Positions 50,173 through 58,620 of a stretch of 64,000 bases of DNA are shown piece after piece; position 1 is the first letter of the stretch; each line of letters begins with the position of its first letter. Both the position numbers and the translations under genes were made by a program. Under the pieces are notes generated by a model. It had not been told where the DNA came from. It was given only the letters and a program-made list of their open reading frames with translations, and did no database searches. Source of the DNA: Streptomyces albipurpureus (GTDB lineage Bacteria > Actinomycetota > Actinomycetes > Streptomycetales > Streptomycetaceae); NCBI RefSeq assembly GCF_023701525.1, contig NZ_JAMQAW010000052.1, positions 1-64,000 on the forward strand, read 5' to 3'.

Positions 50173-51419
50173 GCGCGAGCCTCCGCTGTGGCCTTGACCG
50201 CGAGTTCCCGAGCCCGGGCCCGGGCCCAGGTCTCCGCTTGCAGGACGTCGGACACCGCCAGTGAAGTTCCCCGGGCGGGCACTCCGTGTTCGGTGACGAC
50301 CTCCGTGACCGTATCCATGATGGCGTTGAACGGCAGCCGGCCGGCGAGAAACGCCTCGACGCACTCCTCGTTCGCCGCGTTGAACACGGCCGGTGCGGTG
50401 CCACCCAGCTCGCCCACCCGGCGGGCCAGACCCACCGAGGGAAAGGCCTCGGTGTCCAGGGGGAAGAACTCCCAAGCCGACGCCTTGGTCCAGTCGAAGG
50501 CCGGGGCCGCGTCGGGCACCCGCTCGGGCCAGCCGATGCCGAGCGCGATCGGGCCGCGCATATCGGGCGGCGTTGCCTGGGCCAGCGTCGAGCCGTCGAT
50601 GAACTCCACCATGGAGTGAACGTAGGACTGCGGGTGGACGACGACCTCGATGCGCTCGAAGGGGATGTCGTAGAGGAGGTGTGCCTCGATGACCTCCAGG
50701 CCCTTGTTGACCAGGGTCGCGCTGTTGACGGTGATCACCGGGCCCATGGCCCAGGTGGGGTGTGCCAGTGCCTGCGAGGGGGTGACCTCGGCCAGCTCCG
50801 CCCGGGTACGCCCGCGGAAGGGGCCGCCGGAGGCGGTGACCACCAGCTTGCGGACCTCGGAGCGCTTGCCGGAGGCGAGCGACTGGAAGAGCGCGGCGTG
50901 CTCGGAGTCCACCGGGATGATCTGGCCCGGTTTGGCGAGGGCCTTGACGAGGGGCCCGCCGACGATGAGCGACTCCTTGTTGGCGAGGGCCAGGGTGCGG
51001 CCCGCCCGGAGCGCGGCCAGGGTGGGGGCGAGCCCGATGGAGCCGGTGATTCCGTTGAGCACGGTGTGGCACTCGGATGCGGCCAGGTCGGTGGCCGCGT
51101 CCGGTCCGGCCAGGATCTCGGGCAGCGGCTGGGAACCGTACTCCGCGCAGAGTGCGGCGCGGAGCGCCGGAACGGCTTCCTCGCGGGCCACGGCGACGGC
51201 GCGGACTCCCAACCGATGGGCCTGCTCGGCCAGCAGGGCGACCCGCCCGCCCGCGGCGGAGAGCGCCGTGACCCGGAAGCGCTCCGGGTTGCGCAGGACG
51301 AGGTCGATGGCCTGGGTGCCGATCGATCCGGTGCTGCCGAGGACGACGACGTCCCTGCGGCCGGTGGCCGGATCGAAGACGGTGTGCGGATCGGCAAGGG
51401 GGGATGGGCTGTCGCTCAT
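50169..51419 (-). CDS. dxr: 1-deoxy-D-xylulose 5-phosphate reductoisomerase
   Basis: Dxr is the second enzyme of the MEP pathway and the target of fosmidomycin. The 416-residue protein shows the NADPH motif GSTGSIG (28-34), [10 protein letters not shown], the metal-binding [19 protein letters not shown] and [12 protein letters not shown]. The start at 51419 is an ATG with GGGGGG directly upstream; the open frame beyond it overlaps the next gene and is not real. The 52-base gap to the acyl-CoA dehydrogenase gene suggests they may be co-transcribed. Confidence 0.95.
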   Translation of the reverse strand: MSDSPSPLADPHTVFDPATGRRDVVVLGSTGSIGTQAIDLVLRNPERFRVTALSAAGGRVALLAEQAHRLGVRAVAVAREEAVPALRAALCAEYGSQPLPEILAGPDAATDLAASECHTVLNGITGSIGLAPTLAALRAGRTLALANKESLIVGGPLVKALAKPGQIIPVDSEHAALFQSLASGKRSEVRKLVVTASGGPFRGRTRAELAEVTPSQALAHPTWAMGPVITVNSATLVNKGLEVIEAHLLYDIPFERIEVVVHPQSYVHSMVEFIDGSTLAQATPPDMRGPIALGIGWPERVPDAAPAFDWTKASAWEFFPLDTEAFPSVGLARRVGELGGTAPAVFNAANEECVEAFLAGRLPFNAIMDTVTEVVTEHGVPARGTSLAVSDVLQAETWARARARELAVKATAEARA

Positions 51420-51471
51420 CCCCCCATTGTGGCCGTAATCTCCGGCGGCCCTGACAGCGGTGCCGACCGGG

Positions 51472-53427
51472 TCAGGGGATGGGCCGGTGGACGTTCTCCC
51501 GCTGGGAGGGGCCGGGGCTGGCGTCCGCGATCCAGGGGCCTTCACCGCTGGGGTCGACGATGCCTTCCTCCAGCCACTCGTACCGTCCCGCGAGCACCCC
51601 GTCGACCACGCGGCGATCGATGTCGTCGGTGTTGGACCACAGCCGGGTGAACAACTCCTCGATCCGCACCCGGGACTGCCGGCAGAACGCGTCCGCGAGC
51701 TGGTACGCCTCACGGCCGTGCTCACCGGAGCCGCGCAGCATCTCCGCCCGTACACAGGCCGCGCTGATCGCGAACAGTTCGGCGCCGATGTCGACGATCC
51801 GGCCCAGGAAACCCTGTTTGGTCTCCATCCGGCCCTGCCAGCGGGACATGGCGAGGAAGGTCGAGCGGGCGAGCTTACGGGCGGAGCGTTCGGCGTAGCG
51901 CAGATGCACGGCCAGATCGGGGTAGCCACGGGGGTGGAACTCGCCGTACGACCGGGGGCTCTGGCCCGCTCCCACCACCAGTTTGGGCAGCCAGCGGGCG
52001 TAGAAGGCGGACGCCTGGGCCCCGGCCCTGGCCTTGTCGCCCAGTGACTTGTCCGGATCGATGAGGTCGCCCGCCACCTTGAGGTGGGCGTCGACCGCCT
52101 CGCGTGCGATCAGCAGGTGCATGATCTCGGTGGAACCCTCGAAGATGCGGTTGATCCGCAGATCGCGCAGCATCTGCTCGGCCGGCACCGCCCGCTCACC
52201 GCGGGCGGCCAGCGAGTCCGCGGTCTCAAAGCCACGGCCGCCGCGGATCTGGACCAGCTCGTCCGCCATCAGACAGGCCATCTCGGAGCCGTACAGCTTG
52301 GCCAGGGCCGCCTCGATACGGATGTCGTTGCGGTCCTCGTCGGCCAGCTGGGAGGCGAGGTCGATGACGGCTTCCAGGGCGAAGGTGGTGGCGGCGATGA
52401 AGGAGATCTTCGCGCCCACCGCCTCGTGCTGGGCGACCGGCTTGCCCCACTGCTCCCGGGCGGATGACCACTCGCGGGCGATCTTCAGACACCACTTCCC
52501 CGCGGCGGCGCACATCGCCGGCAGCGACAGCCGGCCGGTGTTGAGGGTGGTGAGGGCGATCTTCAGCCCGGCCCCCTCGGGACCGATGCGGTTGGCGGCC
52601 GGGACCCGTACCCGGTGGAAGCGGGTGACACCGTTCTCCAGACCGCGCAGCCCCATGAAGGCGTTGCGGTTCTCCACCGTGATGCCCTCGCTGTCCGCCT
52701 CCACCACGAAGGCGGTGATGCCCCCGGGGTGCCCATCGGACTTCGGCACCCGGGCCATCACCACCAGGAGGTTGGCGACGACACCGTTGGTGGTCCAGAG
52801 CTTGACCCCGTCGAGGACGTACGAGTCCCCGTCCGGCACCGCGGTGGTGGCGAGCCGGGCCGGGTCGGAGCCGACATCGGGCTCGGTGAGCAGAAAGGCC
52901 GAGATATCGGTACGGGCGAGCCTCGGCAGGAAGGTGTCCTTCTGCTCCTCGGTGCCGAAGGTCTTCAGCGGCTGCGGTACGCCGATCGACTGGTGAGCGG
53001 AGAGCAGCGCGCCGATCGCGGGGCTGGCCGAGCCCACGAGCGCCAGGGCCCGGTTGTAGTAGAGCTGGGTCAGACCGAGCCCCCCGTACTTGGTGTCGAT
53101 CTTCATCCCCAGGGCGCCGATCTCCCGGAGGCCGTTGATGACGTCATCGGGGATACGGGCCTCACGGTCGATGAGCGCGCCGTCGATACGGGTCTCACAG
53201 AACTCGCGCAGCTTGGCGAGGAACTCCTCGCCCCGCCGGCTGGCCTCACCCGAGGGAACAGGGTGAGGATGGATCAGATCGAGCCGCAGCCGGCCCAGGA
53301 ACAGCTCCTTGGCGAAGCTCGGCTTGTGCCAGTCCTGCTCACGCGCGGCCTCGGCGACCTGCCGGGCCTCACGCTCGGTGACCTTGGGGGTGCGGTCCTT
53401 CTCCAGTGGTGCGGTCATGAGGTCCAC
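51472..53427 (-). CDS. Acyl-CoA dehydrogenase, large (FadE type)
   Basis: This 651-residue flavoprotein belongs to the acyl-CoA dehydrogenase family. The FAD-binding signature [18 protein letters not shown] is at about 190-207, the middle domain contains KLWTTNG, and the C-terminal helical domain ends with the expected [13 protein letters not shown], which carries the catalytic-base region. A further 180 residues extend past the normal end, a feature of the larger subfamily. The start is either the GTG at 53427 or the ATG at 53418. The substrate is unknown. Confidence 0.9.
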   Translation of the reverse strand: MDLMTAPLEKDRTPKVTEREARQVAEAAREQDWHKPSFAKELFLGRLRLDLIHPHPVPSGEASRRGEEFLAKLREFCETRIDGALIDREARIPDDVINGLREIGALGMKIDTKYGGLGLTQLYYNRALALVGSASPAIGALLSAHQSIGVPQPLKTFGTEEQKDTFLPRLARTDISAFLLTEPDVGSDPARLATTAVPDGDSYVLDGVKLWTTNGVVANLLVVMARVPKSDGHPGGITAFVVEADSEGITVENRNAFMGLRGLENGVTRFHRVRVPAANRIGPEGAGLKIALTTLNTGRLSLPAMCAAAGKWCLKIAREWSSAREQWGKPVAQHEAVGAKISFIAATTFALEAVIDLASQLADEDRNDIRIEAALAKLYGSEMACLMADELVQIRGGRGFETADSLAARGERAVPAEQMLRDLRINRIFEGSTEIMHLLIAREAVDAHLKVAGDLIDPDKSLGDKARAGAQASAFYARWLPKLVVGAGQSPRSYGEFHPRGYPDLAVHLRYAERSARKLARSTFLAMSRWQGRMETKQGFLGRIVDIGAELFAISAACVRAEMLRGSGEHGREAYQLADAFCRQSRVRIEELFTRLWSNTDDIDRRVVDGVLAGRYEWLEEGIVDPSGEGPWIADASPGPSQRENVHRPIP

Positions 53428-53654
53428 CTCGCCGCGAGTCGGGTTGGGGCGCCGGTCGGGGCGGGGCGCTCGACCAACCGGTACTACTCGTCCGTATTAC
53501 CCGATTACGGGACCGCTCACCATATGGGGGCAGCAGGTGGGGGAATGGTGGGGCGGAGGGGTGGGGAATCGGCCTCCGCGTCACCTCGCGGTGTGGGCGC
53601 CAGCGGTCCCGGAGCTGGTCGGCCAGGACCCGCACCACGGGTGTGCCAGGCTGG

Positions 53655-53993
53655 TCATCCCTCGCCAGCGGAACCCGGCAGGCTCCTGGCCACCAGGTGC
53701 CGAAGCCGGTCATCGAGCAGCTTCTCCCCGTCCGGGGTGATGGTGGCCAACGCGACCATGCTGGTCACGATGACATCGCACAGCTCCTTCTCCACGTCCT
53801 GCCAGGTGTGGCTGAATCCTTTACGGGGATTGGCGCCCAACGCGCCGTGCAGGGCCTGTGCGACCTCGCCGTACTCCTCACCGATCTTGAGCACCCGCAG
53901 CAGCTTGACGTCTCCCGCCTCAGCCACGACGGCTTCCCTGTCCAGCCAGTCCTTCAACAGCTCCACCCGGGCCCAGGTGGTGTTCGCTTCCAT
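53655..53993 (-). CDS. MazG-like nucleotide pyrophosphohydrolase
   Basis: This 112-residue protein has the all-alpha NTP-pyrophosphatase pattern: an EExxE-type motif (Glu39, 40, 43 in KIGEEYGEVAQAL) followed 30 residues on by KELCD with Glu70 and Asp73, which together bind magnesium. The ATG at 53993 has AAGGAG six bases upstream; the longer open frame to 54047 is not real. It lies 31 bases downstream of the truncated nuclease gene and probably belonged to its operon. A role in cleaning non-canonical nucleotides is typical for the fold. Confidence 0.85.
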   Translation of the reverse strand: MEANTTWARVELLKDWLDREAVVAEAGDVKLLRVLKIGEEYGEVAQALHGALGANPRKGFSHTWQDVEKELCDVIVTSMVALATITPDGEKLLDDRLRHLVARSLPGSAGEG

Positions 53994-54024
53994 ATCGGTC
54001 TCCTTCTGTCTTCGCTGGCGGGGG

Positions 54025-54300
54025 TCAGAAAAGGGCAGGCACGGCACGGACCGGGTCGGTCACGGACAGCGGCTCCGTGGCGTCGCGGTCGAGCGCCAAG
54101 GTCAGGGCCGAATGGTCCGTGAGTCGATCGGGTCCGATCCGGGGCTCGTGCACGTGCTGGCAGTTGCGCACGCGATCCTTGAGCGGAGCGGATACATGGG
54201 CGTGGTCGTAGCGATAGCCGTCCCCGGTGCGTCCCACCCATGAGTACTCCAGGGTGTTCGGGGAGAGCAGACGGAACGCATCGACGTAGCGGCCCGTCCT
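54025..54300 (-). pseudogene. 3' remnant of an endonuclease/exonuclease/phosphatase family gene
   Basis: Reading from 54300, the frame translates as RTGRYVDAFRLL..., then EYSWVGRTGDGYRYDHAHVS and RLTDHSALTL near the end. These match the C-terminal end of the endonuclease/exonuclease/phosphatase family, where the DH of SDH/TDHSAL is catalytic. The frame is closed upstream by the TAG of the next gene at 54301-54303, so the N-terminal two thirds, with the other catalytic residues, are missing. A GTG at 54237 could still start a 70-residue piece, without an obvious ribosome binding site. Confidence 0.75.
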
Positions 54301-55134
54301 CTACTGACGACGCCCACGCCACGCCAGGAACCCGGCGTAGTCGTCTAGTGCCGGTGTCCTCTCTCGCTCAGGCTCACGTACGTGGTAGCCGGCTGCGGTC
54401 AGCCCCCGCCGCACACGGTCGATCCCCCCTCGCCAGTGCTCCCCCGCCGCTGCCGGGACCGCGCCGTCCGGATGACGCAGAAACGCGGGGGCTGGCCGCC
54501 ACAGGACCCGGACACACAACTCGGCGTACGGAGGCCATAGGACCGCCAGTGCCTGTTGCGCCATCAGGGTCCCGTGGGGCTGAGCCCACTGGCTCTGCGT
54601 CTGGCTGAGCACCGCTTGCACCATGCGCAAGGGATCACGCTCCGGGTATACGTAGGCGGGCTGGCCGAGGTGCGGGCGAGCCGGCTCCGATCCCTCCCAC
54701 GCGCACGGGGGTGGCCACAACTCATCGTGGTCCTGGCGCCACACCAGGATGTCTTCATTCGCATGGAGGCTGGGCACCCTCTGCGGGCCGGTGATCTCGG
54801 CCTGATATCCCAGCGTCCGCAAGGACTCGCAGAGCGATTTCGTACGCGCCTTCCAGTGCTCTTCGGCACCGGTCGGTGTCAGACCGGTTCTAGTGTCTCG
54901 GCGCCAGGTCCTATCGGGATACCAGCGCACGACGACACATCGAGTCGCACCGGGCGGCCACGCTTCTTCGGGTGCGGAGAGCACCTGGCACCAACCAAGC
55001 CCATCGGGCAGCGTGCGATAGGAAATGCCGCCTCGGACGGCCGAGGAGGGAGTCAATCCAAGATCCCGGAGAATCCGCTCCACCTCGATGGTGTCCAGGA
55101 GACGATTTCGGCGGAGCGCGTCTGGTCGGGTCAT
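54301..55134 (-). CDS. Unknown protein with internal duplication, 277 aa
   Basis: This protein is of no family that I recognise. It is soluble, Trp- and Arg-rich, with no signal peptide. It seems to contain two related halves: residues about 65-134 (CVVVRWYP...EEHWKAR...LRTLGYQ...LVWRQ) and about 206-274 (LCVRVLWRP...GEHWRGG...LTAAGYHV...LAWRGR). The ATG at 55134 has GGGAA upstream; an in-frame ATG at 55164 is less likely. Its TAG stop lies exactly at the junction with the truncated nuclease gene. It is the last gene of a four-gene accessory unit. Confidence 0.7.
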   Translation of the reverse strand: MTRPDALRRNRLLDTIEVERILRDLGLTPSSAVRGGISYRTLPDGLGWCQVLSAPEEAWPPGATRCVVVRWYPDRTWRRDTRTGLTPTGAEEHWKARTKSLCESLRTLGYQAEITGPQRVPSLHANEDILVWRQDHDELWPPPCAWEGSEPARPHLGQPAYVYPERDPLRMVQAVLSQTQSQWAQPHGTLMAQQALAVLWPPYAELCVRVLWRPAPAFLRHPDGAVPAAAGEHWRGGIDRVRRGLTAAGYHVREPERERTPALDDYAGFLAWRGRRQ

Positions 55135-55174
55135 AAGGTTCCCGTCGGGAATGCAAAGGGACATCGGCGTCTAC

Positions 55175-55315
55175 TCATTGACTGGTCACGCTGTACGCGA
55201 GCACGGTCATCCATCCGGCGACGACCGCTACGCACAGGGCCTGACGTATCCGCTCGGCCTTCTTGGCAAGGGGGCGTTTCCCTAGCTCGCCATATGCCGC
55301 CTGAGGACGTCGCAA
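55175..55315 (-). CDS. Small predicted membrane protein with TTG start, 46 aa
   Basis: The TTG at 55315 has a very good ribosome binding site (AAGGAG, six bases upstream). The product starts LRRPQAAYGELGKRPLA, is strongly basic, and then has one hydrophobic segment (ALCVAVVAGWMTVLAYSV) close to its C-terminus, so it is probably a tail-anchored or single-pass protein with its basic part in the cytoplasm. It lies 45 bases after the 156-residue gene and 40 bases before the 277-residue gene, on the same strand. I do not recognise a family. Confidence 0.5.
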   Translation of the reverse strand: MRRPQAAYGELGKRPLAKKAERIRQALCVAVVAGWMTVLAYSVTSQ

Positions 55316-55360
55316 CCGGCTCTCCTTAACTGTTCAGCGCAAGATTTGGCGGTGGCGCAT

Positions 55361-55831
55361 TCAGCGCCGTGAGAGGAATCCGGGTCGACGTTTCGGTGGC
55401 TGTGCACGCGGAGGACCAAATGCGCTCTGGTCAGCGCGGACGGGGAGGACCGTGGGCACCAAACCCAGCACATATCGGCCGGACCAGTCAGATGCAACGA
55501 GTGTGAACGGCTGGCCTGCCTTGAGCCTTTCGAAGTCGTTGTATCGACGGCGCTCGTCGTTGACCCACATCCGCAATTGGGTCGGCGCATCACCAAGATC
55601 AAGGGCGAGTTGGGGCTCTATGGCTACGCAGATCAAGGCGGCCGACCAGGGCACATCGGGGTCAGGATCAAGCCCGTTGGCGATCCGGACCGCCTGGACG
55701 CACAACCACCGCATGGCCCGCCCCGCGTAGGGGGTCGCGAACGTGCCGAGTACGACCCGAGGAGGTGAAGAATCAGGCGACTCCACCTCGGCCACGGCCT
55801 GGGCCCAATACGCGAGCCGGCCGGAGGTCAC
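55361..55831 (-). CDS. Unknown protein of the accessory module, 156 aa
   Basis: The GTG at 55831 is preceded by GGAGG with a six-base spacer and overlaps the stop of the HATPase gene as GTGA, so the two are translationally coupled. The protein starts TSGRLAYWAQAVAEVE, contains Trp-rich helical segments and ends in a basic Pro/Arg tail (GPPRAQPPKRRPGFLSRR). No membrane segment, Cys cluster or known catalytic motif is seen. The coupling suggests that it works with the HATPase protein. Confidence 0.7.
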   Translation of the reverse strand: MTSGRLAYWAQAVAEVESPDSSPPRVVLGTFATPYAGRAMRWLCVQAVRIANGLDPDPDVPWSAALICVAIEPQLALDLGDAPTQLRMWVNDERRRYNDFERLKAGQPFTLVASDWSGRYVLGLVPTVLPVRADQSAFGPPRAQPPKRRPGFLSRR

Positions 55832-56316
55832 CGACCGCCTCCAAGCGCAAAGACACACCAAGTGCGGTTAAGCGAGCCGTCCTCAACAACCCCCCAGCTA
55901 TCTGCGTAGGCGTCCACCAGCATCAGCCCACGACCGCTCTCGTCTAGTAGATCTACTTCACGCGGGCATAACGGCATCTGCTGGCGGCCCGTGCTGCTAC
56001 TCACCTCGATATGGATCTGGGTGTTCGTACACCACATGCGCACCCCGACGTTGCCCTCCCCGTGGAGGAACGCGTTCGTGACCAGCTCGGAGAGGCACAG
56101 GCTGACGGCATCACCGAAGGATGAGAAGCCCCACAGGCTCGCGTGAGCACGGCCGAGGCGGCGGATCTGACCGGGCCTTTGTCTGTCCTCCGGCGTCATG
56201 GGGTGACCAGGCCGAGTACTAGGGCGCAGGCAGAGAGAGAAGATGGGCGCGCCCTTCGGCGGGGACGGAGCGTCGCGGACGGTAAGTGTGGTCTGACGAG
56301 ACGTTGAGGGCGACAT
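55828..56316 (-). CDS. HATPase-domain protein (anti-sigma-factor-kinase-like)
   Basis: This 162-residue protein has a single RsbW/SpoIIAB-like ATP-binding fold. The N box is SELVTNAFLHG (Asn81) and the G1 box is DESGRGLMLVD (125-135), both intact, so ATP binding is likely. Streptomyces has dozens of such proteins, many next to XRE regulators. The ATG has GGAGAG upstream. It is first in the four-gene module and divergent from the XRE-TPR regulator. It may act by binding a partner or as a kinase; which one cannot be told. Confidence 0.88.
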   Translation of the reverse strand: MSPSTSRQTTLTVRDAPSPPKGAPIFSLCLRPSTRPGHPMTPEDRQRPGQIRRLGRAHASLWGFSSFGDAVSLCLSELVTNAFLHGEGNVGVRMWCTNTQIHIEVSSSTGRQQMPLCPREVDLLDESGRGLMLVDAYADSWGVVEDGSLNRTWCVFALGGGR

Positions 56317-56691
56317 GAGGGTGTCTCTCCATCAGTCGGGAACGCGCTGGTGGCGCTTGTGCCACGTGATGTTCTCTGCTGGCACGGTCCGTATCCGAAC
56401 GGCCACCCATGCGTTTCAGATGGCTCAGAGGAGGTGGTTCCTGGGCCGCAGGTCAGCTCAGATCCGGAGGTCATACGACGGTCTGTTGCCCAGAATGGTC
56501 AGTCGGGCGCCGGAGCTGTCCCGCTCTCCCCGGGCACCCGTCTGTGGTGCTCCTCAAGTCAACCGGTCTGAGTTATGCACTCACAGGTCAGAAGGCACCG
56601 ACTTCGCGCCGGGGAGGCGGACAATTTGACCAACGGACGGGTGGGTCATAGCTACGGTCAGCGGTACAACTCGCGGCAAGTGGGGTATCCG
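56317..56691. other. Divergent control region of the accessory module
   Basis: These 375 bases separate the HATPase and XRE-TPR genes. A good promoter for the regulator lies at 56626-56654. The left part must hold the promoter for the HATPase unit, which I could not place. No clear operator repeat was found by eye. Confidence 0.55.
56626..56654 (+). promoter_or_regulatory. Candidate housekeeping promoter of the XRE-TPR gene
   Basis: TTGACC (56626-56631) and TAGCTA (56649-56654) are spaced by exactly 17 bases, a close fit to the HrdB-type promoter. The -10 lies 37 bases upstream of the chosen ATG. Confidence 0.5.
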
Positions 56692-57921
56692 ATGAGCAGT
56701 CCGGCGAACCGTCAACTTAGTCTTCTGATGCAGGAGTTCGGCTATACGCAAGAAAGCCTGGCCGAGAGGATCAATGAAACAGCAGCTCTCTTCTGCGGTG
56801 GTGGTCTTCAACCTTGCACGGACCGGAACATCCGACGCTGGCTGTCGGGCCAGGTCCGCTGGCCGCACGCGCGCTATCTTGTCGCACTGGAACACATTTT
56901 CGGGCGCCCAGCCCATGAGATCGGCTTTGTGCCGAGAGGAAAGAGCAGCGTGGTGCCAAAACCGCCCGCGCCGCTCGAATCGGAGGAGGACCCAGTGTTG
57001 CGTCGCCGGTTCGTCACCGCTTCCACAGCCGCAACGTTCGCTACCACCCTCGGAATCGACGAAACACCACAGCAGGGCCGCATCTCCATGGGCGATGTAG
57101 GCCGCGTGAACGAGCGGATCGATCGGCTCGAAGCCGAGTTCTTTGCCATCGGCGGCAGCCCTCTCGTTGAAGTCGCAGTTGCCTACATCACGCGGCTACG
57201 AGCCGCGCTCGATGGCTGCTCCTACAGCGACCGGGTCGAAAAGGAACTGCTCAAGTCGATCAGCAGCCTGTACTGCAAAGCCGGATGGGGAGCCTGGGAC
57301 AGCGACAACATCGTTCAGGCGTCGCGGATGCACTCCGCTTCCCTACAAAGCGCTCTTGTGGCCGGTGACTCGATTGCCGCTGCGCGCGCGTGGTCGGCCT
57401 TATCCATCCAAGCCCGGCTCGAAGGTCGTCACCGCGAGGCGGTCCAGATCGTAGAGACCGCCCTCAGCGATCGCCGCGCACGGCAGGACCCGTACATCTG
57501 CACTCTCCTGCACGCTCGACTCGCGTGCGGGCACGCCCGCAACCGCGACCGGTCGAAGACAGCGCGAGCCCTGCTCCGCGCCGAGCAAGCCTACGACCGG
57601 GTCCCCGTCGGCGGCCCGCCAGCCGTCTGGCTGAACTTCCTCAACGCGGCGGAAGTGTCAGGGCTCGCGGCACATGCCCAGCGAGAGCTGGGCTCCTACG
57701 ACCACGCAGAAGCCGCTGCCACCCAGGCGCTGGGCCTTCTCCCTCCCGCGTTGCGTCGCAGCAGGGCCTACATCCAGGTGCAGTTGGCTGAGCTTCAGGT
57801 GCTCAACAGCGAGCGCGAAGGCGCTGCCGCGACCCTTGCCGAGATCGAGACACCCTCTCTCGTCATTCCTCGCCTCACCGGGCGGATCACAGCTGTGCGG
57901 CGAATCGTCGCAGCCGCCTAG
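56692..57921 (+). CDS. XRE-family regulator with TPR-like C-terminus
   Basis: This 409-residue protein has a helix-turn-helix at its N-terminus (LSLLMQEFGYTQESLAERI, then DRNIRRWLSGQVRWPHARYL). A Ser/Thr/Ala linker with RRRFVTAS follows at about 100. A long helical region of repeated 34-40-residue units (about 155-400) resembles TPR repeats. Such proteins often control the genes next to them. I chose the ATG at 56692, preceded by GTGGGG; an upstream frame reaches 56575 but crosses the promoter. It is divergent from the HATPase gene, so regulation of that module is the simplest guess. Confidence 0.85.
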   Translation: MSSPANRQLSLLMQEFGYTQESLAERINETAALFCGGGLQPCTDRNIRRWLSGQVRWPHARYLVALEHIFGRPAHEIGFVPRGKSSVVPKPPAPLESEEDPVLRRRFVTASTAATFATTLGIDETPQQGRISMGDVGRVNERIDRLEAEFFAIGGSPLVEVAVAYITRLRAALDGCSYSDRVEKELLKSISSLYCKAGWGAWDSDNIVQASRMHSASLQSALVAGDSIAAARAWSALSIQARLEGRHREAVQIVETALSDRRARQDPYICTLLHARLACGHARNRDRSKTARALLRAEQAYDRVPVGGPPAVWLNFLNAAEVSGLAAHAQRELGSYDHAEAAATQALGLLPPALRRSRAYIQVQLAELQVLNSEREGAAATLAEIETPSLVIPRLTGRITAVRRIVAAA

Positions 57922-58042
57922 GACGGGCCGGTTCGTGACTGCCAGCATCAGCAACCAGTAGGCCAGGAGCAGGCCGCCGAACTGCCGTCCAGGTAAATGG
58001 AGTACGCCTACGCCAAGGGGGTGTACGCCACGAGATAGCGGC

Positions 58043-58342
58043 TCATCCCGCGCTCCGGTACTCGTCGTCATCGAGATCCTCGGCGAAGGTGACGCCCGAC
58101 AGGTCTCCGGACCGAATCCGTTCCACCAGGGCCCGCTCAGCGTCGTCGTGCTCGGTGGGAATGTTCATCGCCCAGCGGACCAACACCGTGCGTAGCTCGT
58201 CAGCCGCTGCGTTCTCGATCTCAGCCGTGAACGCAGCGCGCTCCTCCTCTGGCAGTGCTTCCCGGACGCCGCGAATCGTGGCAGGCAGCCGCACGGTCCC
58301 GGCCGTCATATACATCGCCAAGTGATGACCTGTATGGGCCAT
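58043..58342 (-). CDS. Small acidic protein, possibly antitoxin-like (DUF6247 type)
   Basis: This 99-residue protein has a central charged helical part (LPATIRGVREALPEEERAAFTAEIENAAADELRTVLVRWA) and an acidic tail (FAEDLDDDEYRSAG). It resembles the DUF6247 group, which I recall as lying upstream of RelE/ParE-like toxin genes. The ATG at 58342 has GAAGGGA upstream. The stop overlaps a start codon as ATGA, but the frame that starts there closes after 12 codons, so any partner gene is broken. The family call is tentative. Confidence 0.6.
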   Translation of the reverse strand: MAHTGHHLAMYMTAGTVRLPATIRGVREALPEEERAAFTAEIENAAADELRTVLVRWAMNIPTEHDDAERALVERIRSGDLSGVTFAEDLDDDEYRSAG

Positions 58343-58620
58343 TTGATTCCCTTCCGCAGATACGGGCCCCACTCCCGGTCATCGTAGGAGGACGGCACTC
58401 AGGACATGTGGTCCCACCAGCCGGCGCGTGGGGCCAACCGAGGGCGTGGGGAGCGCGTCGGGCACTCCCGCGTTCGGAGTGAGTGGGACCTCGACCGTAC
58501 TGTCGAGTTTCGCCGGGAACGAGCACCTGCCCGTTGCTCGATCCTCAGCGTCCAGGCAGAGGTACGTCTGGGCGACGGACTGATGGCCCGTTCACGACGT
58601 AGCGCGCTTCGGGCAAGGGC

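Noticed and set aside
57658-58071. Possible membrane protein (GGLLLAYWLLMLAVTN) on the minus strand after the antitoxin-like gene
   Set aside because: The hydrophobic stretch is short, lacks a start with a ribosome binding site and overlaps the end of the XRE-TPR gene.
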